Below are positions 55,551 through 64,000 of a DNA stretch of 64,000 nucleotides, one piece after another. This stretch comes from Dethiosulfatarculus sandiegensis (lineage in GTDB: Bacteria; Desulfobacterota; Desulfarculia; Desulfarculales; Desulfarculaceae), in assembly GCF_000931935.2 (NCBI RefSeq), contig NZ_AZAC01000078.1, positions 186,001-250,000 of the forward strand. Direction: 5' to 3'. Position 1 is the first letter of the stretch, and each line of letters begins with the position of its first letter. The translations under genes and the position numbers were made by a program. The notes beneath the pieces were generated by a model, which was given only the letters and a program-made list of their open reading frames with translations, did not search any database and was not told where the DNA came from.

Positions 55551-56975
55551 TTATTTCCCGGGTTTGACCACCACAAACAAGGTGCCCTTGCCGCGCTGGA
55601 CCAGGAGCAAAAGGCCCTTATCCTTATTCAGGTCATCCAGGGCGTCTTCCAGGTCTGAAACCTTGTGCACCTCTTCCTGGTCCGCCTCCAGGATCACATC
55701 GCCCCGCCTTAAGCCCGCTTCGGCAGCAGGAGAATCAGGGGAGACCGAGGTGATAACCAGGCCCTTATCCGTGCGCAGCCTCAGTTTTTCGGCCAGCTCC
55801 GGGGTGAGTTCCTGAACACTCATGCCCAGGCCTTCAATTCCTCCGGCAACTTCCCGATCGGTTTCCATGCCCGCGTCATCCAGCTCACCCAGTTTAACGG
55901 TGAGTTCCTTTTCCCGGCCCTTTCTCATAACCACCATTTCAACTTTAGCGCCGACTTTGGTGGCTGCGACCATGCGGGGCAAAGAAACGGAATCCTTAAC
56001 TTTTTTACCGTCAAATTCCACGATGACATCGCCGCGCTTGATACCTGCGTCATCGGCCGGGCTGTCTTTCACAACCTTGGATACCAGGGCTCCGGCATTC
56101 TCTTCCAGATCCAGGCTCTGGGCCAACTCCTTGGTGACAGGCTGGATATAGACACCCAACCAACCGCGCACCACCTTGCCGTTGGTGCGAAGCTGCTCCA
56201 TGACCGTGCGCACCATGTTAACCGGGATGGCAAAGCCGATCCCCTGGCCATGGGCCACTATGGCGGTGTTGATACCGACCAGCCGGCCATCCATATCCAC
56301 CAGGGCGCCGCCCGAGTTGCCGGGGTTGATGCTGGCATCGGTCTGGATAAAGTTGTCATAGGGACCGGCGCCGATGATGCGGCCCTTGGCGCTGACTATG
56401 CCCACGGTGACCGTATCGTTTAGGCCAAAGGGGTTGCCCAGGGCCAAAACCCATTCACCGACCTTCAGTTTCTCGGAATCGCCCAATTTTAGGGCCGGAT
56501 AGTCATCACCCTTGGTGGTCTTCAAAAGGGCGATATCGGTCTTGGGGTCCCGCCCCACGAGCTTGGCTTCGACTTCCTCGCCGTTTTTGAATTTAATGAC
56601 GATTTCATCCGCACCTGCCACCACGTGGTTGTTGGTGACCACATAACCCTTGGGGTCCACAATAACCCCGGAGCCCAGGGAGCGCTGTTTGGTGCCCTTG
56701 TTGGGCATGCCGTGGCCCTCGAAGAACCGCTTGAAAAACTCGTAAAAATCCCGGTCCATGGGGCCGCCGCGGCCTTGGAAGCCGGGCATGGGGGAGCGTT
56801 TCACGATCTTTAAGGTTCTTATATTCACCACTGAGGGAGAGACCTTTTCCGCCAGGTCGGCAAAGCTGGGCAATGCGGACCGATCCACAGCCATGGCAGG
56901 CAGAGATGCGGCCAGGCTGAAGACCAGGGCCAGCACCAGGACAATGCCGAGTTTGGGGGAAAGCTTTTTTCTCAT
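55551..56975 (-). CDS. htrA: Periplasmic serine protease Do/HtrA (DegP-like)
   Basis: This 474-residue protease/chaperone has a signal peptide (ending SLPAMA at about residue 29) and a trypsin-like domain with catalytic triad His117 (VVTNNHVVAG), Asp147 (TDIALLK) and Ser221 (GNSGGALV). Two PDZ domains follow at about 260-355 (GVYIQPVTKELAQSL) and 380-470. It degrades or refolds damaged envelope proteins. ATG 56975 follows AGGAGGAG. It is divergent from an OmpR-type two-component system. Confidence 0.95.
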   Translation of the reverse strand: MRKKLSPKLGIVLVLALVFSLAASLPAMAVDRSALPSFADLAEKVSPSVVNIRTLKIVKRSPMPGFQGRGGPMDRDFYEFFKRFFEGHGMPNKGTKQRSLGSGVIVDPKGYVVTNNHVVAGADEIVIKFKNGEEVEAKLVGRDPKTDIALLKTTKGDDYPALKLGDSEKLKVGEWVLALGNPFGLNDTVTVGIVSAKGRIIGAGPYDNFIQTDASINPGNSGGALVDMDGRLVGINTAIVAHGQGIGFAIPVNMVRTVMEQLRTNGKVVRGWLGVYIQPVTKELAQSLDLEENAGALVSKVVKDSPADDAGIKRGDVIVEFDGKKVKDSVSLPRMVAATKVGAKVEMVVMRKGREKELTVKLGELDDAGMETDREVAGGIEGLGMSVQELTPELAEKLRLRTDKGLVITSVSPDSPAAEAGLRRGDVILEADQEEVHKVSDLEDALDDLNKDKGLLLLVQRGKGTLFVVVKPGK

Positions 56976-57391
56976 ATCAACTCCTCCTGCTTTACAATCT
57001 GAAAAGGAACTTATTTTTAGTTTTATTATTTCAGCGTCATGAAAAATGACTGTATTCCCTTTTGACTTGCCCAATAGTGTATGTCCTTTTCATTGCCAAA
57101 ACCTTTCCCGAGCATTACAGTTTTGTAATGTAAGGATAAAATCAATATTTACAGCCTGTTAACATAAATATTTTCCCCTGGTCAGGCTTGGATTCCCGAT
57201 TCGGCCTGAAAAAACGGTAAAACTTCTTTACAGTTCCCAAGGGCCTGAATTAACTCTCAGGCCAAAGATTTGCGGATTTTAAAAAAGTAATTATTTTCTT
57301 TGCTAACAGGCCGACGCCTGCGAGGATGCTTCAAGGGTATGCTCTTTAATGAAAATCACTTTTTGCCGCATTTACTAAGGGAGCCCAACCC
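56976..57391. promoter_or_regulatory. htrA / two-component intergenic region with TTACAG palindromes
   Basis: These 416 bases separate divergent htrA and the OmpR-type regulator. A perfect palindrome CATTACA-GTTT-TGTAATG is at 57113-57130. A near-palindrome TTTACAG-C-CTGTTAA is at 57148-57162, and another TTTACAG half-site at 57227-57233. They resemble sites used by OmpR/CusR-family regulators and may be bound by the adjacent regulator. Confidence 0.5.
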
Positions 57392-58066
57392 ATGCGGATC
57401 TTGATTGTGGAAGACGACCGGAAAATAGCCTCTTTTATTGCCAAGGGTCTTAAGGAATCCGGTTATGCCGTGGATCAGGCCCATGATGGCGGCCAGGGGC
57501 TCAGCCTTGCCCTTAGCCAAAGTTATGACGCCGCGGTTATGGATATCATGTTGCCGGGCATTGACGGCATTGAGATCATAGAGGAGATGCGCAGGCAAAA
57601 AATAGACACCCCGGTGCTTATCCTAAGCGCCAAACGCTCCCTGGACGACCGCATAAACGGCCTGCAAAAAGGCGGTGACGACTATCTCACCAAGCCCTTT
57701 GCCTTTTCCGAGTTGTTGGCCAGACTCCAGGCCCTTATCCGGCGCTCCAGCCGCACTGTGGAGCCGGGCGCGCTCAAGGTGGGGGACTTGAGCATGGATC
57801 TTTTGCAGCGCACCGTGAAAAGAAGCGGAGAAGAGATAAGCCTGCAACCCAAGGAGTTCAGCCTGCTGGAATACCTTATGCGCAATACAGACAAGGTGGT
57901 TTCCAAGACAACCATTCTGGAGCACGTCTGGGATTACAGTTTCGACCCCCAAACCAACGTGGTGGATGTGGTCATTTGCCGTTTGCGCAACAAGGTGGAC
58001 AAGGGTTATGACACCAAGCTGATACACACCATCCGGGGAGTGGGCTATGTCTGCAAGACTCCTTAG
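57392..58066 (+). CDS. OmpR-family response regulator (CusR/CopR-like)
   Basis: This 224-residue regulator has a receiver (1-115) with acidic pair EDD, phospho-Asp in [13 protein letters not shown] and Lys in [13 protein letters not shown] winged helix follows at 130-224 ([43 protein letters not shown]). The pattern is closest to the heavy-metal/envelope-stress OmpR branch. Its stop overlaps the kinase gene start by 20 bases. It is divergent from htrA, so htrA is a likely target. Confidence 0.93.
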   Translation: MRILIVEDDRKIASFIAKGLKESGYAVDQAHDGGQGLSLALSQSYDAAVMDIMLPGIDGIEIIEEMRRQKIDTPVLILSAKRSLDDRINGLQKGGDDYLTKPFAFSELLARLQALIRRSSRTVEPGALKVGDLSMDLLQRTVKRSGEEISLQPKEFSLLEYLMRNTDKVVSKTTILEHVWDYSFDPQTNVVDVVICRLRNKVDKGYDTKLIHTIRGVGYVCKTP

Positions 58067-59447
58067 CAGACTGCCGGGCTCCACGGTATTTCGCCTCACC
58101 TTTTGGTATTGGGGAGTCTTCACCATAAGCCTTCTGGCCCTGGTTTCCCTCACCTATTACCTTCTGGCCACCACCACCCTGGAGGCGGACCGCCAGCTTA
58201 TAAACGACAAGATAAGAGAATACGCGGTGTTGGACCACGTGGGCCGGGCCGAAGCTCTGATGGCCGAGATAAGGCTGCAAAAATCCATCGAGGAAAGGGC
58301 CGGGTATTTCATCCGCCTGGCCGACCCGGAAAACCAGACCCTGGTGGCGATCGTACCCCATGGCTGGAGCAAGGATATTGCCCGGGAACTGCCCTTTTTA
58401 GGGCCGGACGAGTGGCAGGAGGTGCCGAACCAAAGCGGTTGGGACAGCCTGGAAGTGACCGGGGTGCGTTTGGGCGACGAATTTATCCTGCAGGTGGGGC
58501 GGGGCACTGCCCGGCGCAGGGAGCTTTTGAGCCGCTTCAAGATCATCCTGGCCCTTATCATGCTCCCGGCCCTGGCCGTGGGGCTCGTCGGAGGCTATCT
58601 CCTGGCCTCGCGCAGCCTGCGGCCAATTCGGGATCTGTTGCAGGCTGTGCGCAGCATAGACGCGGGCAACTTGAAAGCCAGGGTGCCTTCCCGGGGCAAA
58701 GGCCGGGGAAGGGAGTTGGACGAGCTGGCCGAGCAGTTCAACCGCATGCTGGCCCGGATCGAAACCCTTATCAAGGGCATGCGCGAGGCCCTGGACAATG
58801 TGGCCCATGACCTGCGCACCCCGGCGGCCCGGTTGCGCGGCGTGGTGGAGACAGCGCTAAAGGACCAGGCCGGAGAAGAGGCCTGCCGGGAGGCCTTAAT
58901 GGACTGCGCCGAGGAGTCGGAACGCATTGTCACCATGCTGAATACAGTCTCGGATGTCTCGGAGGCGGAGACCGGAATCATGCAGCTGACCACCAGCGAA
59001 ACTGATCTGGCGGCCATCCTGGCCGAGGTGGTGGAACTCTATGACTATGTGGCCGAAGACAAGGGCATTGAAATGGCCCTTACGGGCCTGAACTCCCTGA
59101 CCGCCGAAGTGGATAAAAACCGCATCCGCCAGGTGGTGGCCAACCTGCTGGACAATGCGGTCAAATACACTCCCCAAGGCGGCCGGGTTGAGGTGAACCT
59201 TGCCTCTGAAAACGAATCCGCCCTGATCACGGTGAAGGATAACGGCATGGGCATCTCCCCCCAGGACCAACCCAGGGTCTTTGATCGGCTTTACCGGGGT
59301 GATCGAAGCCGCTCCCAAAGGGGCATGGGCCTGGGGCTCAGCCTGGTAAAGGCGGTGATCAAGGCTCACAAGGGAGAGGTTTCCCTTTTGAGCAGCCCCG
59401 GCCAGGGATCCAGTTTTACGGTGAAACTCCCCCTCTCCCCTGCCTGA
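58047..59447 (+). CDS. Two-component sensor histidine kinase (HAMP-HisKA-HATPase)
   Basis: This 466-residue kinase has TM1 at about 14-38 ([21 protein letters not shown]), a short periplasmic domain of about 130 residues and TM2 at about 170-190 ([20 protein letters not shown]). HAMP follows ([19 protein letters not shown]), then HisKA with the phospho-His in [13 protein letters not shown], and a GHKL ATPase ([34 protein letters not shown]). It is the partner of the overlapping regulator. The periplasmic ligand is unknown; the CusS-like layout suggests metal or envelope stress. Confidence 0.92.
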   Translation: MSARLLSRLPGSTVFRLTFWYWGVFTISLLALVSLTYYLLATTTLEADRQLINDKIREYAVLDHVGRAEALMAEIRLQKSIEERAGYFIRLADPENQTLVAIVPHGWSKDIARELPFLGPDEWQEVPNQSGWDSLEVTGVRLGDEFILQVGRGTARRRELLSRFKIILALIMLPALAVGLVGGYLLASRSLRPIRDLLQAVRSIDAGNLKARVPSRGKGRGRELDELAEQFNRMLARIETLIKGMREALDNVAHDLRTPAARLRGVVETALKDQAGEEACREALMDCAEESERIVTMLNTVSDVSEAETGIMQLTTSETDLAAILAEVVELYDYVAEDKGIEMALTGLNSLTAEVDKNRIRQVVANLLDNAVKYTPQGGRVEVNLASENESALITVKDNGMGISPQDQPRVFDRLYRGDRSRSQRGMGLGLSLVKAVIKAHKGEVSLLSSPGQGSSFTVKLPLSPA

Positions 59448-59494
59448 TTTCTCCCTTTGCCTGCAAAATGCAACCTTAATCCTACTATTTTAGT

Positions 59495-59523
59495 TTGAAT
59501 TTTATTGCCTTTTTGGCTATATT
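59495..59523 (+). promoter_or_regulatory. Predicted sigma-70 promoter for the ACR3 gene
   Basis: A -35 TTGAAT (59495-59500) and -10 TATATT (59518-59523) are separated by exactly 17 bases, about 40 bases upstream of ATG 59565. This suggests the transporter has its own promoter apart from the two-component operon. Confidence 0.7.
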
Positions 59524-59564
59524 GCCAAGTAATCAATATTTTAATGCCAAAAGGATCAAGCCCA

Positions 59565-60758
59565 ATGGGTAATAAAACCAAAACCTCCCCCAAAATGAGT
59601 TTTTTTGAACGTTACCTGACCCTTTGGGTAATCCTCTGCATAGCAGGCGGCATTTTTCTGGGCAAGTTCGCCCCTGGCCTGGCCAGGGAGCTGGACGCCA
59701 TGGCCATCACCATAAACGGCGCGCCGGTGGTCTCCATTCCCATTGCCGTGTGCCTTTTTTTCATGATGTATCCCATCATGGTCAAGATAGATTTTGGCCA
59801 GGTGCTGAAAGCCGGGCGCAATCTGGGACCGGTGAGCCTCACGCTTTTTATCAACTGGGGCATAAAACCCTTTACCATGTACGGTATAAGCCTTTTTTTC
59901 CTGGGATACCTGTTTCACAGCCTGATCGGGCCTGAGGCCACGGACCTCATAAAAATGCCGCTTGGCCTGGACCTGGCGGTGGGCGAGGCCTACGGCGCGG
60001 GAAAGGTGGTGCTGATAGAAGGCGTGAAGATGCTGGAAGTGCCGCTTTGGCGCAGCTATCTGGCAGGCTGCATACTTCTCGGCATTGCCCCCTGCACGGC
60101 CATGGTCCTGGTATGGGGTTATCTTTCCAAGGGAAACGACGGCCACACCCTGGTGATGGTGGCGATCAACTCCCTTGCCATGCTCCTTTTATACGGGCTT
60201 TTGGGGGGCTATCTCTTGGGTGTGGGGAGGTTGCCGGTGCCCTGGCAGGCGCTTTTGCTCTCCATAGCAATCTACGTGGCCCTGCCGTTAGCGGCCGGTT
60301 ATTTTTCCCGCCGTTTTATTTTGGCGTTAAAGGGTGAACTCTGGTTCAGGACCCGATTTTTGCACATGCTCACCCCGGTTACCATAAGCGCCCTTTTGCT
60401 CACCCTGGTTCTTTTGTTTTCCTTTAAAGGCGAGGTAATTCTGGAAAATCCTCTCACCATCCTTTGGATCGCCGTGCCGCTCTTTTTGCAGACCGTGCTG
60501 ATCTTCGGGCTGGGTTACGGCCTTGCCAAAATATTGGGCTTTAAATACGAGGACGCAGCCCCCAGCGCCATGATCGGGGCCAGCAACCATTTTGAGGTTG
60601 CCATTGCCACGGCCACCATGCTATTCGGTCTTTCCTCGGGCGCGGCCCTGGCCACGGTGGTGGGAGTTCTGATTGAGGTGCCGGTGATGCTCATGCTGGT
60701 CTCCATCTGCCTTGCCACCCAAAAGTGCTTCAAAGCCAGAGAACTACCATCTGGGTGA
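59565..60758 (+). CDS. ACR3-family arsenite efflux permease
   Basis: This 397-residue ten-helix permease of the ACR3/BART family exports arsenite (or antimonite) from the cytoplasm. The reactive thiol is Cys177 in [29 protein letters not shown] near residue 345 is another hallmark. A segment around residues 130-165 ([20 protein letters not shown], then KMLEVPLW) is longer than the usual loop. ATG 59565 has AAGGATC upstream. No ArsR, ArsC or ArsA gene is near. It follows the two-component genes but has its own promoter. Confidence 0.9.
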   Translation: MGNKTKTSPKMSFFERYLTLWVILCIAGGIFLGKFAPGLARELDAMAITINGAPVVSIPIAVCLFFMMYPIMVKIDFGQVLKAGRNLGPVSLTLFINWGIKPFTMYGISLFFLGYLFHSLIGPEATDLIKMPLGLDLAVGEAYGAGKVVLIEGVKMLEVPLWRSYLAGCILLGIAPCTAMVLVWGYLSKGNDGHTLVMVAINSLAMLLLYGLLGGYLLGVGRLPVPWQALLLSIAIYVALPLAAGYFSRRFILALKGELWFRTRFLHMLTPVTISALLLTLVLLFSFKGEVILENPLTILWIAVPLFLQTVLIFGLGYGLAKILGFKYEDAAPSAMIGASNHFEVAIATATMLFGLSSGAALATVVGVLIEVPVMLMLVSICLATQKCFKARELPSG

Positions 60759-63700
60759 TTGAACAAGCAGATCTTCGGCCTCCTTGGCGGGCAGGGGCCT
60801 GGCAAATAAAAAGCCCTGGCCGTATTCGCATTTCATATCCCTTAAAATCTCGAACTGGGCCTTGGTCTCAATGCCCTCTGCTATCACCTCTTTAGCCATG
60901 TCGTGGGCCAGACCCACAATAGTCTGCACTATTTTCTTATTTTCTTCCTTTTCCTGCATGCGCCCCACAAAGCACTGATCAACCTTTAGGGAATCAAAGG
61001 GGAAACGGTGCAGATAACTCAAAGAAGAATAGCCGGTTCCAAAATCGTCTATACTTAGCTTCAGCCCCATATTAGCCAATGAATTAAGCAGTTTGACTGA
61101 AGCCTCCGCATTGGCCATAATCCCTGATTCAGTAACCTCCAACTTTATCAGATGGGGTGGATAACCGGTTTTGGCAAGTATCTCTGCGATATCTTCCAGC
61201 AAGGTTGGGGAAGCGAACTGGCGCACACTTAGATTGACACTCATCAAAAGGCCTTGTTTATTTTGGGCAAGGGCTTTCCATTTTCGCCCGGCCAAACAGG
61301 CCTGCTCAAGCATGGTCAGGCCCAAGGGATTTATCAGACCGGTTTCTTCGGCTATTTCTATGAAGTACCCCGGCCCTAAAATGCCGTGCACCGGATGCCG
61401 CCAGCGAGCCAGGGCCTCAAAACCCGCTATGTAACCGGATTTCATATCCACCAAAGGCTGAAAATAGGGAATAACCTGTCCATCCTCCAAACCCAGTTTA
61501 AGCTCGCTTTCCACCATCAGCCGATTCCTGGCCTTTTGGTGCATCTTGGCTTCAAAAACCTCGCTTCTGGCCTTACCCAGGGCCTTGGCCCGATACATAG
61601 CCGTATCCGCATCCCGCAATATGACCTCGGCCTGATTATGGCGAGAGTCCGGTAACAGTATACCGATGCTCACAGACGCAAAAAGCTCATATCCCCTTAT
61701 GCGTATGGGCCGGGCAATTTCTTCATGAATAAGTTCGCCTACCGAAACGGCCTCTTGAGCCGACTCGAGCCTCTCTAAAAGCACGGTGAACTCGTCACCG
61801 CCAAACCTGGAAAGGGTGTCATACGGCCGAAGCACCTTTTGGATGCGTCTGCCCATAATCTTAAGCACTTCGTCACCCAGGGAATGGCCCAAAGAATCGT
61901 TTACATCCTTAAAACGGTCCAAATCCACGCACAGAACGGCAAAGCCGTATTCCGGATGCCTCGTTTTTTCCTCCAAAGCCCGGTTAAGACGCTCCAGCAA
62001 CATGGCCCGGTTGGGAAGGCCGGTTAAGTAGTCATGCATGGCGTCGTATAAAAGCTGCTCTTCCATGCGTTTGCGTTCTGTAATGTCATAGGCGTAAAGA
62101 TGCACCAGGCCCAATTCCGGAAGCGGATTGTAGATCCAGGACCACACCCGGTTCCGATATTCAGTCTCCATATTTTCCCGGCCCCGGCCCGAGGCCAGGC
62201 AGTTTTTTACCACTTCCAGATGATCGGCCGGTAAAAATAAAGGCAGGTCTTCAGGCGAGTCGTGCAAAACCCTTATAGTGGCCGGGTTGAGGCAAACACT
62301 CTCCCCTTTTGCATCTACAGATAGTATAGGACTTGGGTTCTCGCGAGGAAACGTCGCCAGCCTGCCGATTTCCAGGTTCTTTTGTTCAAGGGACTTTTCC
62401 TTGGCCAAAAGGTCAGTCAAGTCAAAGGCCGAAACACTTGCTCCGATGAGCCTGTCGTCTAAATCAAACAAAGGAGAAAGGGTCATACTTAAAACCCGTT
62501 GGCCTGACTTTGTATTGAGTTCGACCCGGTTGTATTTGGTGCAGGACCGTGACTCCAGGCAGTCTTGAACCATTCGATTAAGTTTTGATTCGCTGGGCCA
62601 CACCTTATCCAGACTTCTCCCCCTATAACGGGTGAGGTCTTTTTCGTCACCGAATATCCGGGGCATGGCATGGTTGATAAAGGTTATGCGCCCTTTTTGG
62701 TCAACGACTAAAAAGGGCGTTTCTATGCTGTTTAAAATACCCTGGCCAAATGCCAGGCGGTTTTTAAGTTTTTCCACCATGGAACTGGTGTCGCCCGCCA
62801 GGGAGATAAGCTCTGAACCATGTAAAACCGGCGGCGTGGCGGTTAAGTTCCCTTTGCTCACCGCATGAGTGTAGGAGGCCAGAGCCTTGAAGGAATTACT
62901 CAAATCCCTTCTCACCAAAAACACAAGCAAAAGGGCCAGGCCAAGGGCAAGGGCGCCGGACAGGATTCCGGATATGCGCCGGAAGGAATAAAACTCAATC
63001 TTCTTATCGAGCAATGTTTCCAATTCGGCGGATCCCACTTCCATCAACCTGACCGCCTTGGCATGAGCCTTGATCCAGGCCGACAGATAGCCTTTGATCT
63101 CCTCTTTTTCCGGTCTTTTTTGCAACTGCTCAAGAGACTTGAAAAAGGCCAGATTTTGGGCCACAAATTCCTTTAGAGCCTTTTTATATTCCCTTTGCAA
63201 TCCAGGACTTCGGTCATAGTAATGGGGGTCTACTCTGAGCAGCCTTTCCGAATTCTTCAAAACAGAGGAATATGCCACCTTACTAAGGCGATTAGAGATA
63301 AAAAACCACTGCTGCCCGGCCAAGGAACTTTTGGCTCCCGGCATAATCCAGGTGGAGAGGGCCTGATTGAGGCTGCAGAGCAAATAGACATATTCCGGCA
63401 AAGACTGGTTGATAATCCTTGCCAGGTGATTGGAATCCGGGGCAGGATCCAAAAATAAAAGGGCTGCGTCGCCCAAGTCCCCGGTCATGCTCCTTAACCT
63501 GTCCATATAAACCAATAGCGCCGCCGGGGTTCTCTCTCCGGCTTTTATGTTCTCCCATTGGTCAGTTAAAAGCCTTATATCTTCACCCAACTGACGTTTA
63601 GCTTCTCTGCCCTTGGGGATAAACCAGAGATCCTTTTCCAGACGGGTCAGGGCTTTCGGTAAAACGGCTAAGTCAGATTCCATGGCTTCAACTGAATTTC

Positions 63701-63941
63701 TCGGCCAAGCGCCTTTAGAATCAAGTTTAGTCAGGGCCAGGTGCATAAGGGGAGCCTTTTGGTAAAGGGGTGCCAAACTTTTTAAAAAGGCATTTCCAAG
63801 CTTTTCCTGTCTGGCGATATTCAAGTCATACATAAAATCCAGGTCCATCAGCGCGGCCAGCACCGCCAGGGGGATTACAAAGGCCAGAGTCACAAGCAAA
63901 TGTTTTTCAGATAGATCCAATCTCCTGTAGAAATTGAGCAT
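60744..63941 (-). CDS. Membrane-bound PAS-GGDEF-EAL signalling protein
   Basis: This 1065-residue protein has TM1 at about 15-33, a large helical periplasmic sensor (about 35-325) and TM2 at about 326-345 ([19 protein letters not shown]). HAMP-like and PAS domains follow (about 395-520, and a second PAS-like to 640), then GGDEF ([14 protein letters not shown]) at about 650-815 and EAL ([23 protein letters not shown]) at about 825-1060. Both catalytic signatures are intact, so it may both make and degrade cyclic di-GMP. It is convergent with the ACR3 gene, overlapping its end by 15 bases. Its input signal is unknown. Confidence 0.92.
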   Translation of the reverse strand: MLNFYRRLDLSEKHLLVTLAFVIPLAVLAALMDLDFMYDLNIARQEKLGNAFLKSLAPLYQKAPLMHLALTKLDSKGAWPRNSVEAMESDLAVLPKALTRLEKDLWFIPKGREAKRQLGEDIRLLTDQWENIKAGERTPAALLVYMDRLRSMTGDLGDAALLFLDPAPDSNHLARIINQSLPEYVYLLCSLNQALSTWIMPGAKSSLAGQQWFFISNRLSKVAYSSVLKNSERLLRVDPHYYDRSPGLQREYKKALKEFVAQNLAFFKSLEQLQKRPEKEEIKGYLSAWIKAHAKAVRLMEVGSAELETLLDKKIEFYSFRRISGILSGALALGLALLLVFLVRRDLSNSFKALASYTHAVSKGNLTATPPVLHGSELISLAGDTSSMVEKLKNRLAFGQGILNSIETPFLVVDQKGRITFINHAMPRIFGDEKDLTRYRGRSLDKVWPSESKLNRMVQDCLESRSCTKYNRVELNTKSGQRVLSMTLSPLFDLDDRLIGASVSAFDLTDLLAKEKSLEQKNLEIGRLATFPRENPSPILSVDAKGESVCLNPATIRVLHDSPEDLPLFLPADHLEVVKNCLASGRGRENMETEYRNRVWSWIYNPLPELGLVHLYAYDITERKRMEEQLLYDAMHDYLTGLPNRAMLLERLNRALEEKTRHPEYGFAVLCVDLDRFKDVNDSLGHSLGDEVLKIMGRRIQKVLRPYDTLSRFGGDEFTVLLERLESAQEAVSVGELIHEEIARPIRIRGYELFASVSIGILLPDSRHNQAEVILRDADTAMYRAKALGKARSEVFEAKMHQKARNRLMVESELKLGLEDGQVIPYFQPLVDMKSGYIAGFEALARWRHPVHGILGPGYFIEIAEETGLINPLGLTMLEQACLAGRKWKALAQNKQGLLMSVNLSVRQFASPTLLEDIAEILAKTGYPPHLIKLEVTESGIMANAEASVKLLNSLANMGLKLSIDDFGTGYSSLSYLHRFPFDSLKVDQCFVGRMQEKEENKKIVQTIVGLAHDMAKEVIAEGIETKAQFEILRDMKCEYGQGFLFARPLPAKEAEDLLVQSPRW

Positions 63942-64000
63942 ATGGTCTCTCTTGGGGAAGCATCCCTTTTTAATTTATATTTTGGGTAATGCCCGGCCTT

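Overview
This window looks like chromosomal DNA from a free-living Gram-negative bacterium of moderate to high GC. The signs are many GCC/CTG/GGC codons, a signal-peptide HtrA, a lipoprotein, sigma-54-type signalling and a type I-F CRISPR array. The gene set would fit a deltaproteobacterial (Desulfobacterota-like) anaerobe: long-form HisG next to HisI, a ThiD-ThiN fusion, an ATP-sulfurylase/APS-kinase fusion, a complete CobT-CobS-CobU set and many PAS/Cache two-component proteins. This is inference; no rRNA or marker phylogeny is available here. I see no rRNA, tRNA, insertion sequence, integrase or prophage.

Layout. 1-6.3 kb (minus strand) is a compact glycan operon: sugar epimerase, asparagine synthase, hexapeptide acyltransferase, radical SAM/SPASM protein, GT4 and GT2 glycosyltransferases. 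A flippase-like membrane protein follows on the plus strand. 7.9-11.2 kb holds an NtrC-type regulator and a hybrid histidine kinase. 11.3-13.4 kb holds a secreted ClpP-fold protein carrying a haem-type CxxCH motif and a CBS/DUF21 membrane protein. 13.7-18.4 kb is a thiamine unit (TPP riboswitch and terminator, thiDN, thiC) that continues into mannosyl-3-phosphoglycerate phosphatase and birA. 18.5-22.7 kb has engB, an aminotransferase, hisG-hisI and rlmN. 23.0-28.3 kb has recN, a lipoprotein, acylphosphatase and ligA. 28.7-31.6 kb has wecB and an unusual ATP-sulfurylase-like/APS kinase fusion. 31.8-35.2 kb is a Cache-PAS kinase with a NarL-type regulator and a divergent pseudo-receiver. 35.4-38.6 kb carries two paralogous branched-chain-amino-acid-type binding proteins with no permease or ATPase.

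39.8-41.2 kb is a CRISPR array of 24 repeats with the I-F hairpin and 32-nt spacers. No cas gene lies anywhere in the window. To its right are an ATC-hydrolase-like protein, shikimate kinase, a ProC-like protein, an unrecognised 435-residue protein and a short LexA/UmuD-like self-cleaving protein without a DNA-binding domain. 46-50.8 kb is an amidohydrolase-SbcD-SbcC (YhaO/YhaN-like) operon. 50.9-53.4 kb is a cobalamin lower-ligand/nucleotide-loop operon (cobU-cobT-cobS) with four back-to-back RNA hairpins between cobT and cobS. 54-64 kb has a cysteine-rich secreted protein, HtrA divergent from an OmpR-type two-component system, an ACR3 arsenite exporter with its own promoter, and a large GGDEF-EAL protein.

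The observations most worth following up are the cas-less I-F array and its leader, the catalytically altered sulfurylase domain fused to an intact APS kinase, the CxxCH-tagged ClpP-like secreted protein, the four-hairpin cob intergenic RNA and the headless LexA-like protein.
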